Source: Austropuccinia psidii (Eukaryota > Basidiomycota > Pucciniomycetes > Pucciniales > Sphaerophragmiaceae). From it: a stretch of DNA of 64,000 nucleotides. Both the position numbers and the translations under genes were made by a program. The DNA is taken from the NCBI GenBank assembly GCA_023105745.1, contig JALGQZ010000007.1, forward strand, positions 55,781,569 to 55,845,568, written 5' to 3'. The notes under the pieces are model-generated. The model searched no databases. It worked only from the letters and a program-made list of their open reading frames with translations, and had not been told where the DNA came from. This document shows, piece by piece, positions 25,481-36,588 of the stretch; position 1 is the first letter of the stretch, and the number at the start of each line of letters is the position of its first letter.

Positions 25481-27310
25481 TGTAAGGTGTGGATATGAAA
25501 CTTTGATTAAAAATCAAGTACTTTTCCTGTCCTCAAAATTTGTATAAGGTAAAATTCAATTAAAAATAGTATGAAATATTATTTTTAAGAGAAAACACGC
25601 CAATTTTATTGTTTATAACTTTATTAGTATAAAACAATAATATTATAAAAATTTATTGTTTTACCAACAATAAAAATTTATCCAAAAAATACTCTACAAG
25701 TGATATTTTAAGGCTACAAAAGAAATTTCTTCAAGAGCAATTTCAATTGGAATTAATTGAGCAAAGAACTGCAAGCAATTAATTAAAGAGCAAAGTCTTT
25801 AAAAAGAATATTAAAGAGAAAACACGCCCAAAAGTGACCAGAGTGAATTTGGAAACAAAGTGACAAAGTTTACAGTGATGAAAGATGCTTTAATTCACTT
25901 TTGGGGTGGTTCAGGGGTAAAAATGATTATAAGAGTTACAAACAATGATTATAATGATTTTTTCACGTGGTTAAAAGGATTAAAATGATTTAAAAGTAGT
26001 GGTTGGAATCTTTGATTGATTGGTTTAACAGTTTTAAACTAATTAATAAAAGGAAAAGATTCTAACATGAAGAGAAAAGTGGGGCAAAGAAGACATTCTT
26101 TTATAGCCATCAATTCTCTTACTCCAAAAGTAAAATTTACTCTTGTCAGTCGTGAAAAACAGTCTGACAACAGAAAAGCCAATTATGGCATCATTGAACC
26201 CTGGTTTAGACCAAAAAGGGCTGGTTTAAGCCATTTTTAGCCATTTTAGACCCTTAAATCAGCCATTACTATAGCAATACCAGGCCTAGAGCCCTCAAAA
26301 CACGTCAGAATGTGTGTAAGAGGCGTAGAAACCAGTTAAAACTGTTTTTACTATGGTTGTTTTATCTTAAGGGTAGTTTTACCCTCTTGGCAACAGCTAA
26401 AACTACCCCAGTTGGTATCAAAACCTCATCATCAATTGAGTCCACAGACCCTGTAACTCAATTCCAGGCCAAAAGTGATGAACTTTTGCGTGAATTTTGA
26501 CATCCCACGCCTGTCAGCAAGGATTTTGGGGGTCTAGCTCCCCCTTAGAGCTGGAGTTCCTTTCCCCCCCCAAATTTAATCTTTCCAATTTATTTTTCCT
26601 TTAATTCCTCATCATGTATTATACTTATAATTTACATATGTAATTCAATTCAATTGTACAGTACAATACAGTAATAATTGACACCTCATATGTAAATCAA
26701 AGTTCACTTATGTAATACACGCGCACATTTTGACATTTCAATTGAATTCAATTGAAAATACTTCAATTCCTCATAACTTCTAAACTAAACACAACACCTC
26801 AATTTTAACACAAAAATTGATGGTTAACACCACATGTGGTGTGAATTAAATTAAAGTTTTGAGGATTTTCAACTTTTGTATTGAAAATACTAAAAACTTA
26901 ATTTAAGCTTATTTAGAGTTGAGTTACAAGAATTTCACTCAGAGGTGACCCCACCTGATTTTTTATGAGGAATCCAATGGTGAAATAAATTTTATATGTT
27001 TATTTATTGGATAAAAAGTTATAATAAATTTTATTTAAATTTTTTCCAAATTTATTTATTTTCTCACAATTTTGTTAAAGTTTCATTTTTACTTAATTTT
27101 TTCAAGTATAAATGTAATTTTATATTTACAAAATTTAATGTATTTTTTTTATTTTTAAATTATAATTAATTTTTTATTTTTAATATAATTTTATATTTAT
27201 ATTTTTATTTTTATTTTAATAATATAAATAAATTTATTTTATTTATATTAATATGTTATTTTTTATATTTGTGGTCTTTTGGGTATATGAAATTACCTCT
27301 AAGGCTCACA
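25481..27310 (-). repeat. 3' LTR of element C
   Basis: 1830 bp, TGTAAGGTG ... GGCTCACA on the plus strand. Nearly identical to 33732-35573. Confidence 0.95.
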
Positions 27311-27330
27311 TTCCCTCCCCCTAAAAAAAG
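27311..27330 (-). promoter_or_regulatory. Polypurine tract of element C
   Basis: TTTTTTTAGGGGGAGGGAA on the minus strand directly before the 3' LTR; identical to element B. Confidence 0.75.
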
Positions 27331-27334
27331 AATA

Positions 27335-30300
27335 TTACTTTGTAATATTGGTGTTTCTAGTGTGTCTGAATCTCCTCAGGAGTTTGGTAGCTTCTGGTAT
27401 ATTTTTTTCTTCTAACCATTCATCTTCACAAGTTGGGTCACTGTACCTAACAAGGTATTCCCTTACTTTCTTGGTTCTTAATTTCCTTTCTTTGAGAACT
27501 TTGGTTATTTTCTTAGTACCAGATGTCTCAATAGGAGGTATAACTTGGGGAATCTTGTTCCTCAAGGGAAGTTTCTCAGCATCACTAGATTTATATGGCT
27601 TTATCAAGCTTACTGGAAATGTAGGGTGCTTATTGCTAAGTTCTTCAGATAACTCTACTTCAACAGCATTTTCTCCATGGAGGGCCTTAATCACAAAAGG
27701 TCCTGCAAAGGAGTCTTTCAACTTTTTACATCCTTTGATGTTATTGAAGTTAGTGGTGGATACAAGAACTAGATCCCCCACTTTGAAATCTGGAGTTGCA
27801 TGAGATTTATCCCATTTGTCTTTAGCATATGCAAAAGAGTCCTCCATGCACCTTACTGCATGCTTTCTAGCTTTGTCTAGCATTCCTTTGAAGCTAGCAG
27901 CTGTGGGATGTATTTCAATTAAGTCTTTCCTCAAGGAGTCTTGGGGTAACTTGGGGTTCCATCCTTTTTCTAGAACAGCAGGAGTCTGATTGGTACTAGC
28001 ATGGATTGATGTTTTATATGCTAATTCCAGTGCTGGTAACAGAGTACACCAATCATGGGTAAATCCATCACAATCTTTGAATTCAAGGCCATATGCACAA
28101 AATCTTCTCACCATGTCCTCCAAGGTTTGGATCATTCTTTCAGCCAGGCCATCAGTTTGTGGGTGGTAGGCTGTAGAGAAAGACAGTTTAGTGCCAAATA
28201 ATTGGTGAAGATTTGTCCATAGTGCTGAAGTGAATTTGGGATCTCTATCACTGATGATATTTGTAAATATCCCAGTCCATGACACTACTCTATTCCATAT
28301 CAGAAGAGCTGTATCCATGGCTGTATCATCTTTGTGACATGGTAAAAAGATTGGAGTTTTACTGAATCTGTCCACAATTACTAGGCAAGCATTATAGCTC
28401 CTGTCACCTCCTGGTGGTAGGCCAGTTTCCCAATCCATATGGATAATTTCCCAAGGTCTGTTTGGTTCTTGGACTTTCATCATATTTCCAAGTCTTTTGC
28501 CAGTGGATTTATTTGCCTTTTGGCATCTGTCACAGGTTTTGCAATACTCTGCAACATCTTTTTGCCACATTGGCCACCATATGCAGGTCTTCACTTTCTC
28601 TCTTGTTCTGTCTTCAGAAAGATGTCCTGAAAAGGGACTATCATGGCATTCTTTCAGTACAAGATTGATTAATGACCTGTCTACAACTGTCATGACACAT
28701 GTGTGCTTGGTTCTGTGGTAAATTATACCATCCAGTAGGTGAAATCTTCCTTCATTATAAGATTTTCTCCATACTTCATCCAAGGCATGTATTAGAGAGT
28801 TGTCTTTACAGTCTTTGTTAAGTAATTGGCATAAGATGCTACAATTCTTATCTTGAGTGTAACTATTTCTGACTTCTTCAAAGAAGGTGGTGTTCAAGTC
28901 TGTAACACTTATTCCTTCTATTGGAATTTGTGGTGAAGCTTCTTCTGGAACATAAGCAGGATTATCAATGTTATTTGGTAATGGCCATCTGCTTAGTCCA
29001 TCTGAATTCTTATGAATATTCCCATCCTTATGAACAATAGTCATATTGCCTCTGTATTCTTGTATGGCTATTTGCCATCTGAGCATGTGTCTGTTAGGTA
29101 TTTTCATGTTCAAAAGTGATTTCACAGCTGTACAATCTGTTATTACTTCAAAAAAACATCCCTCTAAGAAATAGTTCAATTTCTCCAAGGCCCAGACAAG
29201 GCATAGACATTCCATTTGACTTGCTCCATATCTGGCTTCAGTTGGTTTGATTTTCCTGGATATGAAACATATTGGTCCTTCTACAGGTTTGTCATTTATG
29301 ATCTGAACTTGGTGAAGTGCAGCACCTAGTCCATCCCCTGATGCATCAATATACAGTTTGAAAGGTAATTTAAAGTCTGGCATCAGTAAGAGTGGAGCAG
29401 TGGTCAATGCTTCTCTTAGAGATTCAAAAGCTTTGACTCTGTCAACAGTCATCTCAAATACTGTGTCTTTGTCACACAACTTATAAAGTGGTCTTGCTAT
29501 GGATGCAAAGTCTTTAATGTGTTGCCTGTAATATCCTGCAAAACCCAAGAATGACTGAATTTCCTTCTTATTCTGAGGCATGGGTTTTAACAATACTGCT
29601 GCAACTTTGTTTTTATCAATTCCAAGGGACAAACCAGATACAACATGTCCTAGTGCCTTATATTCTTTAAATCCAAAATGACATTTCTTCAAGGAGATTT
29701 TCATGTTTACTGATTGGATTTTTGTCAAAACTCTTGATAATCTGTACATGTGCTCCTCCCAAGTCTTTGAACAGATAATAATGTCATCAATGTAAATGAT
29801 TAACCATCTCTCTGAGAGTTCTTCACGGAAGATTTCATTCATCATTCTTTGGAAGTGTGAAGGTGCATTTTTGATACCAAAGGGCATCCTTAAGTATTCA
29901 TACACTCCACAATGAACAATAATTCTCAAGTATTTTCTTGCTCTTGGTGTTACCACATATTGATGGAATCCTTTAAGGGCATCCATAGTGGTTATATACA
30001 CTTCTTGAGATATTTGAGTAAGGGCAATTTGGATTTTTGGTATTGGGTATCTGTCTGGAACAGTGTAAGTGTTCAGAGCTCTAAAGTCCCCAACCATTCT
30101 GGATTTTCCATTATGCCACGCCACTATGACTGGTGTAGTTATTTCTACTTCCTCATTGTGGCCTACTTTTCTTATTACACCAAGGTCTAGAAGTTCTTTG
30201 ATATGAATTTCTAGAGCTTCTCTTGATTTTGGACTTGCTGGATAAGCAGGTCTTCTTAAGAGTGGTGGATAAGGTCTCTCAATGTTAAGAATGATGTCAA

Positions 30301-33259
30301 CTTCATGACCAATAATTGCTCCCAGAGGTTCTTTGTCTGTAGCAAATGCTCCTTTGTGGTCATACAAAAGGGAAGAAAGTTCATTTTCTTGTTTATAAGT
30401 CAGATGAAGGCTTATCTCAGCCTCATTTAACTGTTCAGACTTGAATTTTTCTAACTCTAAGTTGACTGGTGATACTTTGTTTACTGTAATTTGTCTTTTA
30501 AATGGTAAAAAGGCAAATTTCTGACGCTTATTGTCCCCAATTGTAAAGTATCTGTCTTTGTTATTATGTAAATCTATCCCATACATGATCAAATAGTCAT
30601 TTCCCAATATAAAATGGGTACTAGAGCAATTTTCCATAACAACAAATTCAACTGTGATCCTTAAATTCCCATTTATGTGTGGGAATATGACATTGGTCTC
30701 AAAGATTCCCAATGCTTTCATTGGGTTACTTGCACTGTTGAATTTTATACCATCAATTGGTAACAATTGGTCTTCAAAATTTGGCACACAAGTCTTAAGA
30801 AAGGATTTTCCAACACAAGAGCAGAAGGCTCCTGGGTCAAGCAAAAGTTTGGTGGGCTTGTTGTCAATTACCACTTCTGTTATACAGGAGTTACCAGCTG
30901 TATAACCTTTTCCTCTGTTTGGTTTTGTCTTCATAAGTTGTGCATCTTGAAATTTTGATAAATCAACTTGACCATTGCTTAATTGTGGTAAGTGGGAATA
31001 AGATTCCATGATGTCAAAAGTGGCATTGATATTTTCTATATCTTTTGAAGATTCAGAAAATATGGATGACTTATCATCTGAATTGTCTTCAATTATGTCT
31101 TCTTTTTCAACATCTGGTTCCTTTTCAATGTCAATTTCATTGATTTTCTCCCTCTTTGGACATGTATTGGCTAAATGGGTGGTGCTTTGGCAAATATGGC
31201 ATTTTCTGACTGCATCTGCAGATTTATATTTAATATTACCAGAATTTTCTTTGGGGGTTTTGTCCACAGAATCTTTCCAAGGTGTATTAAACCTTGTTTT
31301 GAGATTCACCCTACTAGAACCAATTTTGGTTCTGGTGGTTACTTCTTCTAGTATATTGATAATATCTTCTGCTGAAGATTGTTCAGTAGTCCTGCTTTTG
31401 ACAGCATGCTCTAAGTCACCTCCACATTGTCTCAGAATTTTTCTATGGATCATAAACTCTGACATGTCAGGATATAATGCTGTTAATCTGTCCTTTTGTT
31501 GGCAAAACCATGGTAAAGCTCTGTCTTTATCAGCATTAAATTTGGCAGATTCAAAGGCTGTTTCAACTTTAAACCTCCAAGCATCATTTGCCCATTTGTT
31601 GATGATTTGGGTTTTCCACCAAGTCCAACTCTGGTGTCCATGTGCTTGTCTTATTTTGATGTACCATCTGTGAGCTGATCTGGTAAACAAGGTGTTAAAC
31701 CTGGCTGTTACCAATCTGTCTGGTAATTCAAAATCTTCTTTGATCATGTCAATACCTCTAATGAATTCCATATGGTCATACTCTCCTTCACCACTGAAGT
31801 GAGGCCATTCTTTAAGTTTTGGAACTTCTTTCAAGAGTGCTTGGCCCATTGATGGTTCCAAGTTATGAAAAGAAGTGGATAATTCATTTTTTAATTGTGA
31901 ATTATCAGGATCCAATACTTGTGGATTTGGAATTCTTGTGCCCTCATTTTGATTTAGAGGTGTAGACATTCTTGGTAAGGTGTTCAGTATTTGTTCAATG
32001 TCATTCATTTTACTGTTGCTACACCTTTGGGAATTTCTGTATTCATGTTGGAAGCTTTGTATTAAATTTATTACTTCAATTTTATACATGTCTTCCTTAT
32101 GTGTCAGTTCTTGCCATAACTCTGTCTGTCTTGTATTATCAGCAGTGACTTGATTCAATTTCATTGATAATTTTGATACTTCTTCTTGTGAAGCATCAAA
32201 ACACTTTTTCAAGGCAATGGTATATGTCTTTACTTCAGTAAATGAATTTGAAATGTCATCAAGGACTTTCTTGTTATCTGTTTTGATAATATTTATGGCT
32301 TGTTTAATTCTTGTTTCAATCATGTCATCAATATTGAATTTAGAATATTTATCTGTTAATTCTTTAATAATGGCAGATTGTTCATTTATTTTAATGTTAG
32401 AAGAATTGTCATTATTAGAATTTTTAATTGTTCTTAAAACTTTTTCAAAACACATAAGTGTTTCATTAATTTGGCACAGACTCAGGTTGTTTGTTTTAAT
32501 GTTGTTACAAATGGTGTCATTTTTATCAGAAAGATGTTTTTTCACGTCATTTATAGCATTATACAACTCTGGGATGGAATCAAATATGTCAGAAATCATT
32601 TCTGGAACCTTAATCTGGCTTCCTCCTTCTTCTGTAATTCCATCATGGTTCTGGCCATCTGAAATACATTTTCCATGGCATCCTGCTGAATCTTTGGGAT
32701 TCTGTAGCCCTGGCTGTAAGGTTTTGGGGCTGGTGCCTTCCCTTTGCCCTTGTTTGGAGCTTGTGGCTGCTTTTGCACATTGGAATTGCTGCTGCTGGCC
32801 ACTGGGGCTGTTTTTGGCACTGGTTTGGGTGGTGGAGGGTTGTTTTTCCTCCATTCTAGTGTCAAAAGCATCATGTTTTTCTTCTCCATCAATGGATGCC
32901 ATACATTGAGCAATTTGCAAGTGTTGGGATGGCCCAAGAATTTTCTTACTGTCAGGTAAGAATTCATGCAGTTTTTCCACAGATCTGCCAGGATCTGGTA
33001 CTCCTTGTACTGCAGTGCATTGTTGTAAGCTTTGTGGCTGGCTTTGTATATGTCCACTGAGGCTTCTTGTGGCGGTGTCAGCTCTTTTTGAAGGTAAAAT
33101 GGTATTATCAGCTTCAGAATGACCCATTTTAGTTGTTTGGAAGTCATCAACTGACCCTTTTCCTTCTGTACTTGGTTGGCCTCTGCCATAATCACGTCTA
33201 TTACCTTTTTGGGAGCTGCTTGAGGGGTTGTAGCTGGCTCCTGATCTGGTTGAAGGCAT
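27335..33259 (-). CDS. Element C gag-pol polyprotein (Ty3/Gypsy, chromovirus)
   Basis: One open frame of 1974 codons. The first 220 or so overlap ORF1 in another frame and read as low-complexity Ser/Gln-rich text, so translation in this frame probably starts near M221 (ATG 32597-32599). Then: a coiled-coil-like stretch (about 225-450); a capsid-like retrotransposon gag region (about 480-640); zinc knuckle CX2CX4HX4C at 687-700; aspartic protease site at D808, reading DPG rather than the usual DSG/DTG; reverse transcriptase with YIDD at 1156-1159; RNase H with D1305; integrase HHCC zinc region; DDE core at D1609, D1671, E1707 (35-residue spacing); and a chromodomain-like C-terminus with EDEW. 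It copies element RNA into DNA and integrates it. No stop or frameshift is seen. The unusual protease residue is the one reason to doubt full activity. Confidence 0.92.
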   Translation of the reverse strand: MPSTRSGASYNPSSSSQKGNRRDYGRGQPSTEGKGSVDDFQTTKMGHSEADNTILPSKRADTATRSLSGHIQSQPQSLQQCTAVQGVPDPGRSVEKLHEFLPDSKKILGPSQHLQIAQCMASIDGEEKHDAFDTRMEEKQPSTTQTSAKNSPSGQQQQFQCAKAATSSKQGQREGTSPKTLQPGLQNPKDSAGCHGKCISDGQNHDGITEEGGSQIKVPEMISDIFDSIPELYNAINDVKKHLSDKNDTICNNIKTNNLSLCQINETLMCFEKVLRTIKNSNNDNSSNIKINEQSAIIKELTDKYSKFNIDDMIETRIKQAINIIKTDNKKVLDDISNSFTEVKTYTIALKKCFDASQEEVSKLSMKLNQVTADNTRQTELWQELTHKEDMYKIEVINLIQSFQHEYRNSQRCSNSKMNDIEQILNTLPRMSTPLNQNEGTRIPNPQVLDPDNSQLKNELSTSFHNLEPSMGQALLKEVPKLKEWPHFSGEGEYDHMEFIRGIDMIKEDFELPDRLVTARFNTLFTRSAHRWYIKIRQAHGHQSWTWWKTQIINKWANDAWRFKVETAFESAKFNADKDRALPWFCQQKDRLTALYPDMSEFMIHRKILRQCGGDLEHAVKSRTTEQSSAEDIINILEEVTTRTKIGSSRVNLKTRFNTPWKDSVDKTPKENSGNIKYKSADAVRKCHICQSTTHLANTCPKREKINEIDIEKEPDVEKEDIIEDNSDDKSSIFSESSKDIENINATFDIMESYSHLPQLSNGQVDLSKFQDAQLMKTKPNRGKGYTAGNSCITEVVIDNKPTKLLLDPGAFCSCVGKSFLKTCVPNFEDQLLPIDGIKFNSASNPMKALGIFETNVIFPHINGNLRITVEFVVMENCSSTHFILGNDYLIMYGIDLHNNKDRYFTIGDNKRQKFAFLPFKRQITVNKVSPVNLELEKFKSEQLNEAEISLHLTYKQENELSSLLYDHKGAFATDKEPLGAIIGHEVDIILNIERPYPPLLRRPAYPASPKSREALEIHIKELLDLGVIRKVGHNEEVEITTPVIVAWHNGKSRMVGDFRALNTYTVPDRYPIPKIQIALTQISQEVYITTMDALKGFHQYVVTPRARKYLRIIVHCGVYEYLRMPFGIKNAPSHFQRMMNEIFREELSERWLIIYIDDIIICSKTWEEHMYRLSRVLTKIQSVNMKISLKKCHFGFKEYKALGHVVSGLSLGIDKNKVAAVLLKPMPQNKKEIQSFLGFAGYYRQHIKDFASIARPLYKLCDKDTVFEMTVDRVKAFESLREALTTAPLLLMPDFKLPFKLYIDASGDGLGAALHQVQIINDKPVEGPICFISRKIKPTEARYGASQMECLCLVWALEKLNYFLEGCFFEVITDCTAVKSLLNMKIPNRHMLRWQIAIQEYRGNMTIVHKDGNIHKNSDGLSRWPLPNNIDNPAYVPEEASPQIPIEGISVTDLNTTFFEEVRNSYTQDKNCSILCQLLNKDCKDNSLIHALDEVWRKSYNEGRFHLLDGIIYHRTKHTCVMTVVDRSLINLVLKECHDSPFSGHLSEDRTREKVKTCIWWPMWQKDVAEYCKTCDRCQKANKSTGKRLGNMMKVQEPNRPWEIIHMDWETGLPPGGDRSYNACLVIVDRFSKTPIFLPCHKDDTAMDTALLIWNRVVSWTGIFTNIISDRDPKFTSALWTNLHQLFGTKLSFSTAYHPQTDGLAERMIQTLEDMVRRFCAYGLEFKDCDGFTHDWCTLLPALELAYKTSIHASTNQTPAVLEKGWNPKLPQDSLRKDLIEIHPTAASFKGMLDKARKHAVRCMEDSFAYAKDKWDKSHATPDFKVGDLVLVSTTNFNNIKGCKKLKDSFAGPFVIKALHGENAVEVELSEELSNKHPTFPVSLIKPYKSSDAEKLPLRNKIPQVIPPIETSGTKKITKVLKERKLRTKKVREYLVRYSDPTCEDEWLEEKNIPEATKLLRRFRHTRNTNITK

Positions 33260-33507
33260 AATTATGGTTAAAAAGGCTTAAAATAGTATTTTTGCGTCAA
33301 AAAACTTACTATTGGCCAAATTTTTAGCTTTCTGAAGGGTATTACTTATGTCCAAGTGAATTAATTCAGAAGATATTGGTTCAGGCTGGTTATTTTGAGT
33401 CACAATAACAGTGCTATTATGATCAGAATTGACAGTACTGGCAGGGATAATGCTGGTTACTGTTGAGGCTGTTTCAATGTTTTCTTGTCTTACCACGTTG
33501 TCAGACA
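32596..33507 (-). CDS. Element C spliced ORF1 (gag-side protein in a different frame)
   Basis: Leader exon 33507-33310 lies between an acceptor (TTTTAG before TGTCT) and a donor GTAAGT. After an intron ending CAACCAG, the second exon runs 33245-32596 to TGA. The leader exon ends in phase 1, which joins exactly to this frame. The product (about 280 residues) has a Ser/Thr/Asn-rich acidic start, a helical domain containing [12 protein letters not shown], a Pro/Lys-rich basic linker ([10 protein letters not shown]) and a conserved C-terminal block with QGYRIPK and [11 protein letters not shown]. Element D encodes a clearly related protein from equivalent exons. An upstream exon ending in A would create the start codon as A|TG across the junction; it was not found. 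The TGA overlaps an ATG of the gag-pol frame (ATGA). The role is inferred as gag-like or accessory; no known domain was recognised. Confidence 0.7.
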
Positions 33508-33712
33508 CTAAAATTAATGAAAAAGCCAATTAATTAAGTAAAAAAGGATATTTCAAAAAAAGAAATAAAAATTTAAGCCTCACTTATAATATGAAAAAAA
33601 TTATTTTTTATGGATTTTTTTGAATTATAAGTATTTTTTATATGTTTCTAAATTTTTCAATATAAGAAAAAAGATTTGAAAAGAGTAAAAAAAATATGTC
33701 ACAGGTAAAATA

Positions 33713-33729
33713 TCACGGCTGGGCCCCCA
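33713..33729 (-). promoter_or_regulatory. Candidate primer-binding site of element C
   Basis: TGGGGGCCCAGCCGTG on the minus strand, two bases inside the 5' LTR; same as in element B. Confidence 0.6.
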
Positions 33730-33731
33730 AA

Positions 33732-35573
33732 TGTAAGGTGTGGATATGAAACTTTGATTAAAAATCAAGTACTTTTCCTGTCCTCAAAATTTGTATAAGG
33801 TAAAATTCAATTAAAAATAGTATGAAATATTATTTTTAAGAGAAAACACGCCAATTTTATTGTTTATAACTTTATTAGTATAAAACAATAATATTATAAA
33901 AATTTATTGTTTTACCAACAATAAAAATTTATCCAAAAAATACTCTACAAGAGATATTTTAAGGCTACAAAAGAAATTTCTTCAAGAGCAATTTCAATTG
34001 GAATTAATTGAGCAAAGAACTGCAAGCAATTAATTAAAGAACAAAGTCTTTAAAAAGAATATTAAAGAGAAAACACGCCCAAAAGTGACCAGAGTGAATT
34101 TGGAAACAAAGTGACAAAGTTTACAGTGATGAAAGATGCTTTAATTCACTTTTGGGGTGGTTCAGGGGTAAAAATGATTATAAGAGTTACAAACAATGAT
34201 TATAATGATTTTTTCACGTGGTTAAAAGGATTAAAATGATTTAAAAGTAGTGGTTGGAATCTTTGATTGATTGGTTTAACAGTTTTAAACTAATTAATAA
34301 AAGGAAAAGATTCTAACATGAAGAGAAAAGTGGGGCAAAGAAGACATTCTTTTATAGCCATCAATTCTCTTACTCCAAAAGTAAAATTTACTCTTGTCAG
34401 TCGTGAAAAACAGTCTGACAACAGAAAAGCCAATTATGGCATCATTGAACCCTGGTTCAGACCAAAAAGGGCTGGTTTAAGCCATTTTTAGCCATTTTTA
34501 GCCATTTTAGACCCTTAAATCAGCCATTACTATAGCAATACCAGGCCTAGAGCCCTCAAAACACGTCAGAATGTGTGTAAGAGGCGTAGAAACCAGTTAA
34601 AACTGTTTTTACTATGGTTGTTTTATCTTAAGGGTAGTTTTACCCTCTTGGCAACAGCTAAAACTACCCCAGTTGGTATCAAAACCTCATCATCAATTGA
34701 GTCCACAGACCCTGTAACTCAATTCCAGGCCAAAAGTGATGAACTTTTGCGTGAATTTTGACATCCCACGCCTGTCAGCAAGGATTTTGGGGGTCTAGCT
34801 CCCCCTTAGAGCTGGAGTTCCTTTCCCCCCCCCCAAATTTAATCTTTCCAATTTATTTTTCCTTTAATTCCTCATCATGTATTATACTTATAATTTACAT
34901 ATGTAATTCAATTCAATTGTACAGTACAATACAGTAATAATTGACACCTCATATGTAAATCAAAGCTCACTTATGTAATACACGCGCACATTTTGACATT
35001 TCAATTGAATTCAATTGAAAATACTTCAATTCCTCATAACTTCTAAACTAAACACAACACCTCAATTTTAACACAAAAATTGATGGTTAACACCACATGT
35101 GGTGTGAATTAAATTAAAGTTTTGAGGATTTTCAACTTTTGTATTGAAAATACTAAAAACTTAATTTAAGCTTATTTAGAGTTGAGTTACAAGAATTTCA
35201 CTCAGAGGTGACCCCACCTGATTTTTTATGAGGAATCCAATGGTGAAATAAATTTTATATGTTTATTTATTGGATAAAAAGTTATAATAAATTTTATTTA
35301 AATTTTTTCCAAATTTATTTATTTTCTCACAATTTTGTTAAAGTTTCATTTTTACTTAATTTTTTCAAGTATAAATGTAATTTTATATTTACAAAATTTA
35401 ATGTATTTTTTTTATTTTTAAATTATAATTAATTTTTTATTTTTAATATAATTTTATATTTATATTTTTATTTTTATTTTAATAATATAAATAAATTTAT
35501 TTTATTTATATTAATATGTTATTTTTTATATTTGTGGTCTTTTGGGTATATGAAATTACCTCTAAGGCTCACA
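33732..35573 (-). repeat. 5' LTR of element C
   Basis: 1842 bp, TGTAAGGTG ... GGCTCACA on the plus strand. One extra TTTTTAGCCA-type 12-bp unit relative to its partner, near 34490. Confidence 0.95.
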
Positions 35574-35578
35574 AGAGT
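35574..35578. repeat. Right target-site duplication of element C (AGAGT)
   Basis: Exact match to 25476-25480. Confidence 0.9.
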
Positions 35579-35739
35579 CTTTTAACCCCACTGTACCTCT
35601 TAGATTTGAATTTGCACAATGCTTGGTATTAGACTTTGGTGATGCCTGGGTGGCGAAGCGTGGTCTTGGTTTGAGTGATGAGGTCACATTGACTGTACCC
35701 AGGTCAGCTAAACTTACAACCAGGATTGACCCGTTTTAG
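35576..35739 (+). pseudogene. Gene 1, last exon, separated from the rest by element C
   Basis: With element C and one TSD removed, the donor at 25433 joins the acceptor TCATCAG (ending 25477) to this exon in phase 1. The frame then stays open to TAG at 35737-35739. The encoded tail includes FEFAQCLVLDFGDAWVAKRG. The clean joining shows this is the true end of gene 1. In the present sequence it is 10 kb from the rest of the gene. Confidence 0.7.
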
Positions 35740-35858
35740 ATTAGCATTGTACTAGATAGATTGTAATTTAATTTTTCAAAGTTATTTAAGAATTTAATAA
35801 TCATGACTTCCTATCCTACTACTGCCCGGATGTGACAGTCTGAATACCAATAGTAATT

Positions 35859-35880
35859 GTACGGCGGCATGCCTCCGTAC
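35859..35880. repeat. 22-bp palindromic box, copy 2
   Basis: Half-site GTACGGCGGCA followed by its near-complement TGCCTCCGTAC; one mismatched pair. It sits 120 bp after the gene 1 stop and before gene 2. Could be a protein-binding site, a hairpin or an element boundary mark. Confidence 0.6.
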
Positions 35881-36288
35881 GTCATTGAAAAGACTCCGAC
35901 AAGACGCAAGCTGAGTCAGGCAGCTGTGCGCGTGAGGAGCACATGCGGGGGCATTGCGGGAGGTCGCGTTTATCACTTCCTGCCAACCCATAATAGGCAA
36001 AATGTTACTGTGTCTTTCAAGAGGACTAGGATAACTAGGGATCCGCAGCAGGATGCATATTGCATTTGCGTGTGCTTGCAATATTCCTCATGGTTGGATT
36101 GGAAAGTGATTGCATGGGAACATCAATATGTCAAATTGAATAATGCACTATCCACTGCAATTTTTAGGTTCAGGTATTTGAGATCACGAATTCGCGAAGG
36201 TCAGGTGTGATCTTTCTTTTTAGCCGCAATTAAAAAAGATTCATCGTCCGCAATTCAATTTAGGTGGTATTAATAAATCAGGAATCAT
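35881..36288. other. Spacer between gene 1 and gene 2
   Basis: Relatively GC-rich at first, then mixed. A frame at 35857-36210 is open, but it runs through the palindrome and has no recognisable features, so it is not called. A short inverted repeat sits near 36180-36205 (GATCACG ... CGAAGGTCAGGTGTGATC). Confidence 0.4.
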
Positions 36289-36588
36289 TTGGTTTCATTT
36301 CATTTTCTGCTGCATTTCTCAGCGTATATATATAGATATATATATATGCTTCCACATTTATGTGGCACCTTCATTGGGCCCCACAGAAGAACATTGGCTT
36401 TAGTCAGTTTAGATTGTGCCAATGTCATGTGGGCTCCAACAGGGAAGTCAAAGGATGTGTGCCGAAGAAAGCTCCTTGGGCATTGGGCACCATTCTGGAC
36501 TCAAAACTCCTTAGCTTCAAATGGCAGGAAGCAGTATCTGATATCTTGTTTGCTTCAACACAAAGTGATCCCTCAACCACTCGGGAAT
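36289..36588 (+). pseudogene. Gene 2 (TET/JBP-like dioxygenase), 5' part, split by element D
   Basis: The frame ending ...PQPLGN at 36588 joins in phase to NSRTSQKIN at 46873 once element D and one TSD copy are removed, so coding sequence crosses the insertion point. The translated upstream text (for example PTGKSKDVCRRKLLGHW) is plausible but not diagnostic. The true start is uncertain; an ATG with a hydrophobic start at 36289 is the first candidate, and an intron upstream is possible. A TA microsatellite lies at about 36325-36348. Confidence 0.45.
36584..36588. repeat. Left target-site duplication of element D (GGAAT)
   Basis: GGAAT recurs at 46873-46877. Confidence 0.9.

Larger units (their letters stand above)
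25481..35573 (-). mobile_element. Ty3/Gypsy chromovirus element C, apparently intact and young
   Basis: A 10,093 bp minus-strand element with a TSD AGAGT and LTRs of 1830 and 1842 bp ending TG...CA. By eye the LTRs differ by only about four substitutions plus a 12-bp unit and a C-run length change, so insertion was recent. It carries a full gag-pol frame of 1974 codons and an unbroken spliced ORF1, with primer-binding site and polypurine tract in place. It is the best candidate in the window for a source copy of the B/C family. It inserted into gene 1 at an intron-exon junction. Confidence 0.95.

Noticed and set aside
33260..33529. Leader frame of B/C as a stand-alone small protein
   Set aside because: It has no ATG and is bounded by a splice acceptor and donor, so it is better explained as an exon of ORF1.
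35857..36210. 117-codon frame after gene 1
   Set aside because: Begins inside the 22-bp palindrome, has no motif, and lies in the gap between two better supported genes.
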